A DNA stretch of 39,474 nt, taken from contig JAQIBF010000159.1 of assembly GCA_027859195.1 (NCBI GenBank), positions 1 to 39,474 of the forward strand, read 5' to 3'. The position numbers were made by a program, and so were the translations under genes. Source of the DNA: Helicobacteraceae bacterium. Its GTDB lineage: Bacteria > Campylobacterota > Campylobacteria > Campylobacterales > Sulfurimonadaceae. Within the stretch, counting starts at the first letter, position 1. Each line of letters opens with the position of its first letter. Of the stretch, positions 16,614 to 24,880 are shown in pieces. Under the pieces are notes generated by a model, which was not told where the DNA came from, did no database searches, and saw only the letters and a list, made by a program, of their open reading frames with translations.

Positions 16614-18741
16614 TGCGCTTTCTTGTCCTGTTATTGCCAACCACATAAAGATCGCGCTTGTCGGTCAGCCGAATGTCGGCAAGAGTATGCTCATCAACTC
16701 TATCTCTAACGCCCACCTGCATGTTGGTAATTTTACAGGTGTTACGGTCGAAAAAACTGAGGTCCTGTTTGATTATAAAGATTATCACTTTACGGTGGTT
16801 GATCTCCCTGGGACCTATGCATTTACAAACTACACGATAGAAGAACGTGTCACACACGACTTTTTGTGCAAGGAAGAGTATGACCTGATCATTAATGTGG
16901 TTGATTCGACCAATTTAGAGAAAAACCTGCAGTTAACGGCAGAGTTGATGACGATGAGTAAAAAGATGGTTTTGGCGCTGAACATGAGTGATGAGGCTGA
17001 TAAAGAGGGCATAAAAATCGATGCCCCTTATCTTTCCCAGCTTTTAGACTTGCCGGCTATCTCGGTTTCAGCTGTTTCCAAAATGGGACTTGATGCACTG
17101 ATCGATGCGGTCATCGAAGTCTATGAAAAGCCTCTAGTCGAACCAAAACTGATCTTTTCAGAAGCGGTAGAACAAGAGATCGTAAAGATCCAGGGCTATC
17201 TTGACCGGTGTCGTTTTAAAGCCGCTATCTCTAACCGGAACATCGCGGTCAACCTGCTTCAAAAAGAGAGAAAGACCTATAGGGTTCTGCATGACAATCC
17301 GCTCTGGATAGAGTTGCAGCCTATGTTGATCGAAGCCGACAAACATATTGAGATACATCATGACAGTGACGATATAAAAGAGATCTTTGCTGAGGAGTAT
17401 GCCGCTTTTAACCGCGGTATCATTACAGAGGTCGTAAAAGAGAAAAATCCGACCATCAAGCAACAGACGAGGACAGAACATATTGATAATGTGTTGATCC
17501 ATCCATTGTTCGGTATTCCGATCTTCCTCTTTTTTATGTGGTCACTGTTTCAGCTCACCTTTGAACTGGGCTCAATTCCAATGGATTGGATCGCTGCTTT
17601 TTTTGGTTGGTTCGGTGATCTTGTCGGTAACACCATTTCCCATGAGGCAACACGTTCCCTCATCGTAGACGGTCTTATTGCCGGTGTTGGCGCCGTTGTG
17701 ATGTTCGTGCCTAATATCATGATCTTGTTTATCGGGATCGCGCTGTTGGAGTCCACGGGGTATATGTCCCGCGTCGCTTTTCTCCTTGACGGTTTTTTTC
17801 ATAAATTTGGTCTTCACGGACAGTCTTTTATCCCGTTGGTAACAGGTTTCGGGTGCTCTATTCCTGCTTATATGTCTGCACGTATTTTGAAAAATGACCG
17901 TGACCGTCTATTGACCCTTTTTATCATCGGGTTTATGAGTTGTGGTGCCAGACTCCCTGTCTATGTTCTTTTTGCAGGGGCCTTCTTTTCAGAGGGTGCA
18001 GCAGGGAACATCCTCTTTGGTATCTACATTTCGGGTGCCGTCATCGGTCTGTTCGCCGCAAAACTCTTAAAGATGACAGCCTTTAAAGGGGCGGATGAAC
18101 CTTTTGTCATGGAGATGCCTAAATACCGTCTGCCGTCATTAAAGTTGATCTGGCATACCGTGATGACGAAGACATGGATATACCTTAAAAAAGCGGGTAC
18201 GTTTATTGCAGCAGCGACAATTTTAGTCTGGTTTTTAAGTACTTATCCCCATCATGAAGAGTTGACTGCATCATTTGAAACAAAGATCGAGTCAGCGCAG
18301 AGTACCGCGGAAAAAACTAAACTTATGAATGCGCTTCAAGAGCGTGAGCTGGAACAGAGCTACTTGGGCAGTGTCGGTAAGTTTATTGAGCCGGCGTTTG
18401 CGCCGCTTGGATTTGACTGGAAGATGACGGTGGCGCTGCAGGCGGGTCTTGCCGCCAAAGAGGTCGTAGTCTCGACCTTGGGGGTCCTGTATGCGATCGG
18501 GGATGATGTCGATCAGGAGAGCAGTTCACTGAAAATGGCTATCAGTAAAAACATTCCCTTCGCCTCGGGCGTTGCCTTCATTGTCTTTGTCATGATCTAT
18601 CTGCCGTGTCTTGCAGCCTCGGTCGTCTTTACCCGTGAAGCGGGCGGCATTAAGTATTTTGTTTATCTCTTCATGTTTACGACAATAACCGCCTATGTTC
18701 TCTCTTTTATCGCCTACCGTGTTACCCTCTTATTAATGTAG
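16600..18741 (+). CDS. feoB: Ferrous iron transporter FeoB
   Basis: FeoB imports Fe(II) across the inner membrane, driven or gated by its N-terminal G protein. Motifs: G1 GQPNVGKS (residues 22-29), G2 T in FTGVTVEK, G3 DLPGTY, G4 NMSD. A helical GDI region (about 180-290) follows, then the membrane part with two Gate regions (VPNIMILFIGIALLESTGYMSR, about residues 368-389; GCSIPAYMSAR, about 417-427) and the helices after residue 510. The 713-aa length is normal. Its start overlaps feoA by 14 nt, so the two are coupled. The Fur-like box upstream of feoA predicts induction under iron limitation. Confidence 0.95.
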   Translation: MQQNSALSCPVIANHIKIALVGQPNVGKSMLINSISNAHLHVGNFTGVTVEKTEVLFDYKDYHFTVVDLPGTYAFTNYTIEERVTHDFLCKEEYDLIINVVDSTNLEKNLQLTAELMTMSKKMVLALNMSDEADKEGIKIDAPYLSQLLDLPAISVSAVSKMGLDALIDAVIEVYEKPLVEPKLIFSEAVEQEIVKIQGYLDRCRFKAAISNRNIAVNLLQKERKTYRVLHDNPLWIELQPMLIEADKHIEIHHDSDDIKEIFAEEYAAFNRGIITEVVKEKNPTIKQQTRTEHIDNVLIHPLFGIPIFLFFMWSLFQLTFELGSIPMDWIAAFFGWFGDLVGNTISHEATRSLIVDGLIAGVGAVVMFVPNIMILFIGIALLESTGYMSRVAFLLDGFFHKFGLHGQSFIPLVTGFGCSIPAYMSARILKNDRDRLLTLFIIGFMSCGARLPVYVLFAGAFFSEGAAGNILFGIYISGAVIGLFAAKLLKMTAFKGADEPFVMEMPKYRLPSLKLIWHTVMTKTWIYLKKAGTFIAAATILVWFLSTYPHHEELTASFETKIESAQSTAEKTKLMNALQERELEQSYLGSVGKFIEPAFAPLGFDWKMTVALQAGLAAKEVVVSTLGVLYAIGDDVDQESSSLKMAISKNIPFASGVAFIVFVMIYLPCLAASVVFTREAGGIKYFVYLFMFTTITAYVLSFIAYRVTLLLM

Positions 18742-18775
18742 AGAGTAGCCTTTTTCGACGTTCAAAAGCAGGTTC

Positions 18776-19151
18776 TTATCGCTGCTGTTTGAACTCTTTT
18801 CTTAGATCGTTCAAAGCATCTTTCTCCATGTTCAACAGCAGTGATTCATCGATCAGTCTTTTGACAAAAAGATCATCTATATCACGGAGAGTGCTAAACT
18901 CCAAATATCGAACGATCTTGGCGCCGCCGAGAAGAGTTGAAAACTGCTTGTGAAGTGCAGCGCCATTTGCAAAACTCAGACGTACTTTGCCCATGGCGTA
19001 CACGTAAAAAGCATATGGCGCTGTAGGTATCGTAGTAACTGGTCTGTTTGGCATTTCTCTTCTCTTTGATCTGATGAAAAGAGAGGATGATGGAGCGCAG
19101 GTGCAAAAATAGCTCAGCCTGCGCAGATAAGGCGTCTAAATCGTATTGCAT
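18776..19151 (-). pseudogene. DUF1801-like gene split by a single-base frameshift
   Basis: Two overlapping frames together read as one DUF1801 protein. The N-terminal frame (start 19151) gives LRSIILSF...IKEKRNAKQTSYYDTYSAICF, and the downstream frame continues with GKVRLSFANGAALHKQFSTLLGG and VRYLEFSTLRDID, the family's central and C-terminal blocks. The shift falls at a run of five T (minus strand; plus-strand A run at 19006-19010). Removing one T joins the frames as AICFYVYAMGKVRLSF. It is either a genuine frameshift or a sequencing error in the homopolymer. A -10-like TATAAT lies only 5 nt before the ATG, so a leaderless or different transcript start is possible. The intact protein would be about 125 aa, cytoplasmic, function unknown. 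Confidence 0.7.
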
Positions 19152-19217
19152 AGGTATATTATACAGGACACTACAGGGGTTATCTAATTGTTAGGCATAT
19201 TGGGCTAAAATCACTGC

Positions 19218-19892
19218 ATGATAAAAATATTAATGATAGAAGATGATCTCGAATTAGCGGAGATCCTAACCGAATTTTTAGAACAGCTAAAACAAGAAGA
19301 GATTAAAGTCGAGACAGAAGATGATCCTTTTAAAGCCTTGAGCATCCTAAAACTCAAAGAGTTTGACCTTGTGATCTTAGATCTTACACTGCCGGGTATG
19401 GATGGCTTAGAGGTCTGTGAAGAGATCCGTAAACGCCAAAACATTCCAATTATTATCTCATCTGCCCGTTCTGACGTGACAGACAAGGTGACGGCTCTTG
19501 AGCTTGGTGCAGATGATTACCTGCCTAAGCCATACGACCCGCGTGAGCTTGAAGCGCGTATCTATTCGGTACTGCGTCGTTATGAAGCAAAAGTAGCTGA
19601 GGTCGCAGAGCAGAGCAGCAGTGATTTTAAGCTGGATGAAGCTGCTATGCAGATCATGTATAAAAACCGTCCGCTTGACCTGACAAACGCAGAGTACGGG
19701 ATCTTGGCATACATGATCAAAAAAGAGGGGATGGTCGTCTCACGAGAAGATATCATCCATAATGTCTCAGCGATCAATGAAGACTCTTCTAATAAGAGTA
19801 TTGACGTTATGGTAGGGCGTATCCGTACCAAACTTGGCGATAAATCCCTTATTGAATCGGTGCGCGGCATCGGTTACAAACTTATAAAATAA
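19218..19892 (+). CDS. OmpR-family response regulator, ArsR (acid-response)-like
   Basis: The receiver (residues 1-115) has E8/D9/D10, phospho-acceptor D55 (LVILDLTLP) and K104 (LPKPY). The winged helix (about 135-224) contains LTNAEYGILAYM and SIDVMVGRIRTKLGD and ends with RGIGYKLIK. Its layout and the kinase 45 nt downstream match the Helicobacter ArsR/ArsS pair (HP0166/HP0165), which answers acid. The physiological signal in this organism is not known. Other relatives in the phylum have varied roles, so I give no symbol. Confidence 0.88.
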   Translation: MIKILMIEDDLELAEILTEFLEQLKQEEIKVETEDDPFKALSILKLKEFDLVILDLTLPGMDGLEVCEEIRKRQNIPIIISSARSDVTDKVTALELGADDYLPKPYDPRELEARIYSVLRRYEAKVAEVAEQSSSDFKLDEAAMQIMYKNRPLDLTNAEYGILAYMIKKEGMVVSREDIIHNVSAINEDSSNKSIDVMVGRIRTKLGDKSLIESVRGIGYKLIK

Positions 19893-19937
19893 TTTGAGAC
19901 AGTCAACCGTAATGCGATTCGTCACGAGGTTTTATTA

Positions 19938-21242
19938 ATGGGGCGTCATGCCGTTTTACTAACGGTCATGTTTGCTTTTGCCGTGACCATTTTTAGTGTC
20001 AGTTATATTTTTTTAGAGTTTTACAAACTCAACCGCGAACAATACGTAAACAACACCTTTTTAAAATATACGGTTATCAGCCGTATCTATCGTGAACATA
20101 TGCAAACGCGTACCTCGACAACGATGTTAGAAGCAAATCTTGCACTTTATAACCTCTATACTATTGCAGATGCAAAAGAAGCTAAAAAGATTGCTGAAGA
20201 AGCGAAAGTCTTGAAAAGTGAAAACTTTCAAGCCATGGATGATACGACCTCATTTCAAATGCGACCACGATTTAATGCACAAAGTGTGGTTGAGGTCCGT
20301 ATCACTATGCTGCAATACAAGGACTTTATATACTTTTTACTGCAAAGTCCAAACAGCGGCGTTTTACTGCTTGATGAGAAGATCAAACCCTACCGGGCCT
20401 GGAATATTCTCTATGCTTACCTTGTCCTTGTCTCGAGTATTATGATCTCTTACATCCTGATCTTTGTACGTCTTCGGCCGCTTCAAAAACTGCGGAAAAA
20501 GATCCGTGACTTTGGAGCAGGAAAGATGCAGACTTCATTTAAGATGCGGGGAGAAGATGAAATTGCCGTTATCTCCAATGAACTTGAAAATACCCGTCAG
20601 AAGATCTGTACTCTTATAGAATCTCGCACACTGTTTATGCGCAACATCATGCATGAGCTTAAGACGCCGATCGCAAAAGGACGTATTTCAGCGGAGATGC
20701 TGGAAAGTGGCAAACAGAAAGAGCGTTTTAACCGTATCTTTTTACGTATGGAGAGCCTTATCAACGAGTTTGCTCTTGTCGAAGAGATCTCTACCGGGTT
20801 TAGTCATGCAAAGAATGCAGAGTACCGTCTGATCGACCTGATCGACGGGGCAATTGATCTTGCTATGGTTGAGGAGAAGTGTGTCAGCCAAAATGTTGAT
20901 TCAACACTCAAAATCTTGGCTGACTATAATCTTTTTTCAACGGCCATTAAAAACATGATAGACAATGCAATGAAATATTCATATGACAAACATATTGCTA
21001 TCTCGACGCATGAACGTGAGATCTGGTTTGAAAGCAGAGGCGAAAGATTGAACCATTCCCTCATCTATTATGTGCAACCTTTTACCAAGGATGAAAATTC
21101 AAGAGACAGTTTTGGTCTGGGGCTTTACCTTGTTGATGCGATCTTGCACACGCATAATATGGTCTTGGCCTATGAGCATTTGGATGGGATTAATCGATTC
21201 ATTTTTGAACCGAGTCGAAAAAAAGGATTAGCCTCAGCTTGA
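19938..21242 (+). CDS. Sensor histidine kinase, ArsS-like
   Basis: Two membrane helices (residues 6-29 and 157-178) flank a periplasmic loop of about 125 residues. The cytoplasmic part has a HAMP-like segment and the phospho-acceptor H239 (FMRNIMHELKTPIAKGR). The C-terminal ATPase region has NMIDNAMKY (N box) and DSFGLGLYL (G box); the G1 region is short and atypical (HIAISTHEREIWFESRGE), as is usual in ArsS relatives. The start ATG has GAGG 10 nt upstream and no in-frame alternative lies between it and the regulator's stop. It is the partner kinase of the preceding regulator. Confidence 0.86.
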   Translation: MGRHAVLLTVMFAFAVTIFSVSYIFLEFYKLNREQYVNNTFLKYTVISRIYREHMQTRTSTTMLEANLALYNLYTIADAKEAKKIAEEAKVLKSENFQAMDDTTSFQMRPRFNAQSVVEVRITMLQYKDFIYFLLQSPNSGVLLLDEKIKPYRAWNILYAYLVLVSSIMISYILIFVRLRPLQKLRKKIRDFGAGKMQTSFKMRGEDEIAVISNELENTRQKICTLIESRTLFMRNIMHELKTPIAKGRISAEMLESGKQKERFNRIFLRMESLINEFALVEEISTGFSHAKNAEYRLIDLIDGAIDLAMVEEKCVSQNVDSTLKILADYNLFSTAIKNMIDNAMKYSYDKHIAISTHEREIWFESRGERLNHSLIYYVQPFTKDENSRDSFGLGLYLVDAILHTHNMVLAYEHLDGINRFIFEPSRKKGLASA

Positions 21243-21301
21243 GATATTGCCCCATCTACATCTTCGGTCTGAGTTCAATTATAAGATGTTGACGCAAATC
21301 T

Positions 21302-21700
21302 TTACGCTATTGATTTAAATGATTTTGTAAAAGCATAGGCGATCAATACCAATGTTATAGCCGCAACGACTTCATAACCGATAGCCCAGATGACAAAATA
21401 TGAGCTGATCTTGAAATTGAGGAAGTGGGTAAAACTGGCCTGTGCGATAAAGAGGTATAAAAAGGTCAATCCAGCGAGATAAGGTATCGTTAGAAAGTAG
21501 ATGATAAACATAAATGTTTCATAACCTTCCGGAGCGATAATGAAGGATTTTATATCGATCTCTTTTTGACCGAAGGAAACCTCTTCACGACGTTTCTTAT
21601 TGCGTTTTTGAAAGTTTTTTGATGCATCTAGATTATTTCTAGCCTGTATCGGCTCATTCCTATTGCTCATATTCTGCCCATTTAGATTATTTTTTAACAT
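21302..21700 (-). CDS. Small membrane protein with basic N-terminus
   Basis: The 132-aa protein has a polar, Arg/Lys/Asn-rich N-terminal half (about residues 1-55) and two membrane segments (about 60-87 and 103-126). The end of the first half contains FGQKEIDIKSFIIAPEGYETFMF. It is encoded opposite to both neighbours. I recognise no family; proteins like this occur in Campylobacterota as conserved hypotheticals. An inner-membrane location is likely. Confidence 0.6.
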   Translation of the reverse strand: MLKNNLNGQNMSNRNEPIQARNNLDASKNFQKRNKKRREEVSFGQKEIDIKSFIIAPEGYETFMFIIYFLTIPYLAGLTFLYLFIAQASFTHFLNFKISSYFVIWAIGYEVVAAITLVLIAYAFTKSFKSIA

Positions 21701-21764
21701 ACCTATTCAATAATGATTAATTATAACATAAATCAATGCGGAAGTTAAATGCTATAATACAGTT

Positions 21765-22541
21765 ATGAAAAAAGATAAACATATTTTAGTGACCAATGAT
21801 GATGGGTATGAATCTGTTGCATTGCATGCACTTGTGAACGAATTACGTAAGATCGCGAACGTAACGGTTGTGGCACCTGCCAATGAGAAGTCTGCCTGCG
21901 GGCATTCGCTCACGTTAACGCACCCTCTAAATTTTGTGAGTGTTGATGATGATTTTTACAAACTGGATGATGGCACACCAAGTGATTGTATCTATTTGGC
22001 CTTGCACTCGATGTTTGAAGAGAATAAGCCAGACCTCGTTGTGAGCGGAATCAATAAAGGTTCTAATATGGGTGAGGATATCACCTATTCAGGTACGGCA
22101 GCGGGTGCGATGGAAGCGGTCCTTCAAGGGGTACCTGCCATCGCTATTTCGCAGGTGATGGACTTTTCGCAGCCGCTACCGAGTTTCGATCTGGCAGCAA
22201 AGACAATTGGTGCTTTAGTGACAAAGATCTTTGATGACGAATTTCCGCTGCCTGAGAGAGAGTTTCTAAACATTAATATTCCGCACTCTATTGCGGAGGC
22301 TGAGATGAAAGTGACCTATGCCGGTTACCGCTGTTACGGTAATGATGCCCATCTTCACCGTAATCCGCGCGGTATGGAGTACTACTGGCTGGGTCTTCAC
22401 CCTCTGGACTTTAGACCGAGAGCCGGTAAAACGATGCTTTCCGACTTTGAAGCTATAGAACAGGGCTTTATCTCCGTCACTCCGATACAACTCGACTTAA
22501 GTGCCTACAAGTCAATGAAACAACTGGAAAACTGGCTGTGA
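21765..22541 (+). CDS. surE: 5'/3'-nucleotidase SurE
   Basis: SurE is a metal-dependent phosphatase acting on nucleoside monophosphates and other phosphate esters, important for stationary-phase survival. The N-terminal metal site is NDDG (residues 11-14), with S43 in EKSACGHSLT and SGINKGSNMG(E)D in the central region. The 258-aa length matches the family. It overlaps the next gene by 4 nt (GTGA), so surE, the TcdA-like gene and the NHL gene form one operon. Confidence 0.94.
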   Translation: MKKDKHILVTNDDGYESVALHALVNELRKIANVTVVAPANEKSACGHSLTLTHPLNFVSVDDDFYKLDDGTPSDCIYLALHSMFEENKPDLVVSGINKGSNMGEDITYSGTAAGAMEAVLQGVPAIAISQVMDFSQPLPSFDLAAKTIGALVTKIFDDEFPLPEREFLNINIPHSIAEAEMKVTYAGYRCYGNDAHLHRNPRGMEYYWLGLHPLDFRPRAGKTMLSDFEAIEQGFISVTPIQLDLSAYKSMKQLENWL

Positions 22542-23176
22542 GATTTGAACGGAGCCGAATGTTATTCGGTGATGATTTTAAGCAGATCGAACAAGCCAAA
22601 ATACTGCTTTTAGGCGTTGGCGGTGTCGGTTCCTACTGTCTAGACTGTCTCTATCGAACAGGCATTCGTGACATCACGATTATTGATTTTGACACCTATG
22701 ACGAGAGCAATCAAAATCGTCAGATGTGGTCAGAACACCACTGCGGTGAATCGAAGGTGATGAGTCTGAAAGAGCACTACCCTGAGATCATTGCAATCGA
22801 CAAAAAGATCGATCCTGCCTGGATTGAGGCCTTTGATTTTGAGCCCTATGATCTGATTTTAGATGCTATTGACGATACACACGCCAAACTGGCGCTTGCA
22901 CAGAAGTGTTACAAAAAACTTATCTCGGCAACCGGGTCAGCAAAACGTCTTGACCCCACCAAGATCGAAGTCTCGACGATCTGGAAAACACACGGAGACC
23001 GCTTTGCGTCCAAGATCCGTTATGAATTGAAAAAGCGTCGTTTTACCAAAAAATATCCTGTCATCTTCAGCTCTGAACCTCCTCATGTGAAGGTTAAAGG
23101 GAGTTTTATGGCTGTGACGGCTGCCTTCGGTATGACGATGTGTTCTGTCGCTATTAAAAGATTGACAGAAAAGTAA
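22538..23176 (+). CDS. tcdA: ThiF/TcdA-family E1-like enzyme (tRNA t6A dehydratase-like)
   Basis: The N-terminal region has the nucleotide-binding GVGGVGS, the DFDTYDESNQNRQ adenylation segment and DAIDDTHAKLAL. This fits TcdA/YgdL, which uses ATP to cyclise t6A in tRNA to ct6A. At 212 aa it is shorter than E. coli TcdA (about 268), lacking part of the C-terminal region. The GTG start overlaps the surE stop (GTGA). It overlaps the next gene by one base (TAATG). Other E1-like functions, such as MoeB-type sulfur transfer, are less likely because no CxxC zinc pairs are seen. Confidence 0.82.
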   Translation: MRFERSRMLFGDDFKQIEQAKILLLGVGGVGSYCLDCLYRTGIRDITIIDFDTYDESNQNRQMWSEHHCGESKVMSLKEHYPEIIAIDKKIDPAWIEAFDFEPYDLILDAIDDTHAKLALAQKCYKKLISATGSAKRLDPTKIEVSTIWKTHGDRFASKIRYELKKRRFTKKYPVIFSSEPPHVKVKGSFMAVTAAFGMTMCSVAIKRLTEK

Positions 23177-24477
23177 TGACGGTACGTGCCCCGGCTTTTA
23201 AAGAAGGCTTGACATGGTTAAACAGTGCGCCATTGCTTATTTCCGAGCTGAGAGGGCGCTACATCCTTCTCGACTTTTTTACCTTCGGCTGCATCAACTG
23301 CCTTAACAACCTCCAAACTGTCAGATCACTTCATGCACGCTTTGGTAAGGATCTCTGTGTCATCGGGATTCACATCGGAAAGTTTGAGCATGAAAAAGAG
23401 ATAGATGCTCTGCAAGATGCTCTTAGGCGCTACGGCATAGAGTTTGCTGTCGTCAATGACCCGGAACATCATATAGCAGACGCTTATGCCGTAAAAGGGT
23501 GGCCGACGACGATCCTGGTTGACAATAGAGGCTACATTGCCCATCATGCAAGCGGCGAGCAGAAGCTTACAGAGTGGGTCGGACGTCTTAGCTCCTGTGG
23601 TCTGCAAGCGGTGTCAGAGAAGTCGAACCAACGAGTGAGAGAAAAAGAGCTTGCTTATCCCCAGAAAGTCTTGACTGCACCCAACTTCTTAGCTGTTTCC
23701 AATACTAGGAACAATGAAGTGTGGTTAAGTGATTATGATGGCCGGGTGTTTGATGTTATCGAAGCGGATAATCCAATGGGGATGTCATTCAAAGAGGGCA
23801 AGCTCTATATTTGCGAGAGTCATACAGGGCGGATCATCTCTTACGATACAAAGAGTAAGGCAAAGCATATCATTTTAGAGGGACTTCGTAATCCTTTCGA
23901 CATTGTTTTAGCCGGCAATAAACTCACTGTTGCAATAGCGGGGTCTCATCGCATAAACAGTTATAGTCTCGATAGCCTTCTACTGTTAGATTCGTATGGC
24001 AACGGTTTTGAAGCGCTGCGCGATGGAAAAGCAGACGAATGCCAGTTGGCTCAGCCGGCAGGCATGGCCTTGATGGATGAGACTCTCTATTTTGTTGACG
24101 CCGAGAGTTCATCACTGCGAAAGATTGAAGGCAACACAGTCACTACTTTGATCGGTGAAGGGCTTTTTACCTATGGCGACAGTGACAGCGGTGAAATATT
24201 ATTACAGCATCCGCAAGGGGTCTGTCCGGGGATTATAGGCGACGGCTGCGGGGGCGGACGCCTTTTTATAGCAGATACCTTCAACAACAAGATCAAAGCG
24301 TATTTTCCTGACGACAATTCGATGCGAACACTTCTCTCAGATCTAAATGAGCCAAGCGGTATCAGTAAAAAAGGGTGTGAACTTTATATTGCCAATAGCA
24401 ACGCCCATGAGATCGTTGTGTTTGACTTGTCGAAGATGGAGAGCAGGGTGATGGAATTTAGTTTTACTATTTTGTAA
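23176..24477 (+). CDS. Thioredoxin-like plus NHL-repeat protein (NHLRC2-like)
   Basis: The N-terminal thioredoxin-like domain (residues ~1-140) has C39-I-N-C42 and a WPTTI cis-Pro motif. The rest (about 160-433) is a beta-propeller of NHL-type repeats: YDGRVFDVIEADNPMG, ESHTGRIISYD, ADTFNNKIKAY and ANSNAHEIVVFD. The same architecture occurs in NHLRC2-like proteins. The C-x-x-C in an otherwise typical fold suggests a redox role. There is no signal peptide, so it is probably cytoplasmic. It is the last gene of the surE-led operon. Confidence 0.85.
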   Translation: MTVRAPAFKEGLTWLNSAPLLISELRGRYILLDFFTFGCINCLNNLQTVRSLHARFGKDLCVIGIHIGKFEHEKEIDALQDALRRYGIEFAVVNDPEHHIADAYAVKGWPTTILVDNRGYIAHHASGEQKLTEWVGRLSSCGLQAVSEKSNQRVREKELAYPQKVLTAPNFLAVSNTRNNEVWLSDYDGRVFDVIEADNPMGMSFKEGKLYICESHTGRIISYDTKSKAKHIILEGLRNPFDIVLAGNKLTVAIAGSHRINSYSLDSLLLLDSYGNGFEALRDGKADECQLAQPAGMALMDETLYFVDAESSSLRKIEGNTVTTLIGEGLFTYGDSDSGEILLQHPQGVCPGIIGDGCGGGRLFIADTFNNKIKAYFPDDNSMRTLLSDLNEPSGISKKGCELYIANSNAHEIVVFDLSKMESRVMEFSFTIL

Positions 24478-24480
24478 GAG

Positions 24481-24612
24481 CTATAGTCCACAAATTTCAC
24501 TAATTCAAGAGCAGAACGTCCGCTAGTCAGCACAGATAGAGAGCGGTTGATCAATCTATAAATATAGGTTTATAAATTCGTGAAATCTGTGTAATTCGTG
24601 GATAAAAATTAT
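24481..24612. repeat. Inverted-repeat pair with CCAC/ATTTCAC motifs
   Basis: CTATAGTCCACAAATTTCAC (24481 onward) is partly complementary to AAATTCGTGAAATCTGTG and AATTCGTGGATAAAAATTATA (24574-24612). The pairing has gaps, and the ends CCAC/GTGG match. It is an intergenic repeat of the kind often found between convergent genes. No gene is visible. Confidence 0.4.
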
Positions 24613-24655
24613 AATCAGCGTTAGATGATAAGACTTCCTCTTTTTCATCAATGCC

Positions 24656-24697
24656 TAAGCCGTCAGTGGTACCTACGGTACATCACTTTTGGTTTCG
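24656..24697. repeat. 42-nt hairpin repeat, copy 1
   Basis: It contains a stem AGTG-GTACC-TAC-GGTAC-AT-CACT and is followed by TTTTGGTTTCG. The same 42-nt unit occurs at 24798-24839 with 36 of 42 identical positions. The difference AGTG/CACT here versus AGCG/CGCT in copy 2 is a compensated base pair. Confidence 0.6.
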
Positions 24698-24701
24698 ACC
24701 C

Positions 24702-24729
24702 TACAAATGACACGTAGGTGTCATTTGTA
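24702..24729. repeat. 12-bp perfect palindrome between the two hairpin repeats
   Basis: TACAAATGACAC-GTAG-GTGTCATTTGTA is a perfect 12-bp stem with a 4-nt loop. It is followed by another 7-bp hairpin, ATCTGAT...ATCAGAT (24737-24759). There is no T-tract, so it is not an ordinary terminator. Confidence 0.6.
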
Positions 24730-24797
24730 CTCCGTCATCTGATGCTTTGCATATCAGATTATGGTGCGAACGCTAACAAGAGGTGAACTATTAATAT

Positions 24798-24839
24798 TAA
24801 GCCGCCAGCGGTACCGGTGGTACATCGCTTTTGGTTTCG
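24798..24839. repeat. 42-nt hairpin repeat, copy 2
   Basis: Second copy of the element at 24656-24697. The loop changes from TAC to GGT while the stem GTACC/GGTAC is kept, and the outer stem changes AGTG/CACT to AGCG/CGCT with pairing preserved. This pattern suggests the RNA or DNA hairpin is selected. Confidence 0.6.
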
Positions 24840-24846
24840 TTCGCTG

Positions 24847-24868
24847 AAAAGCCCAGAAATGGGCTTTT
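24847..24868 (-). terminator. Terminator of groES-groEL
   Basis: AAAAGCCCA-GAAA-TGGGCTTTT is a 9-bp hairpin just past the groEL stop codon (24881). The T-run on the minus strand is short and the stem also works on the plus strand. Confidence 0.7.
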
Positions 24869-24880
24869 CTTATAACGAAC

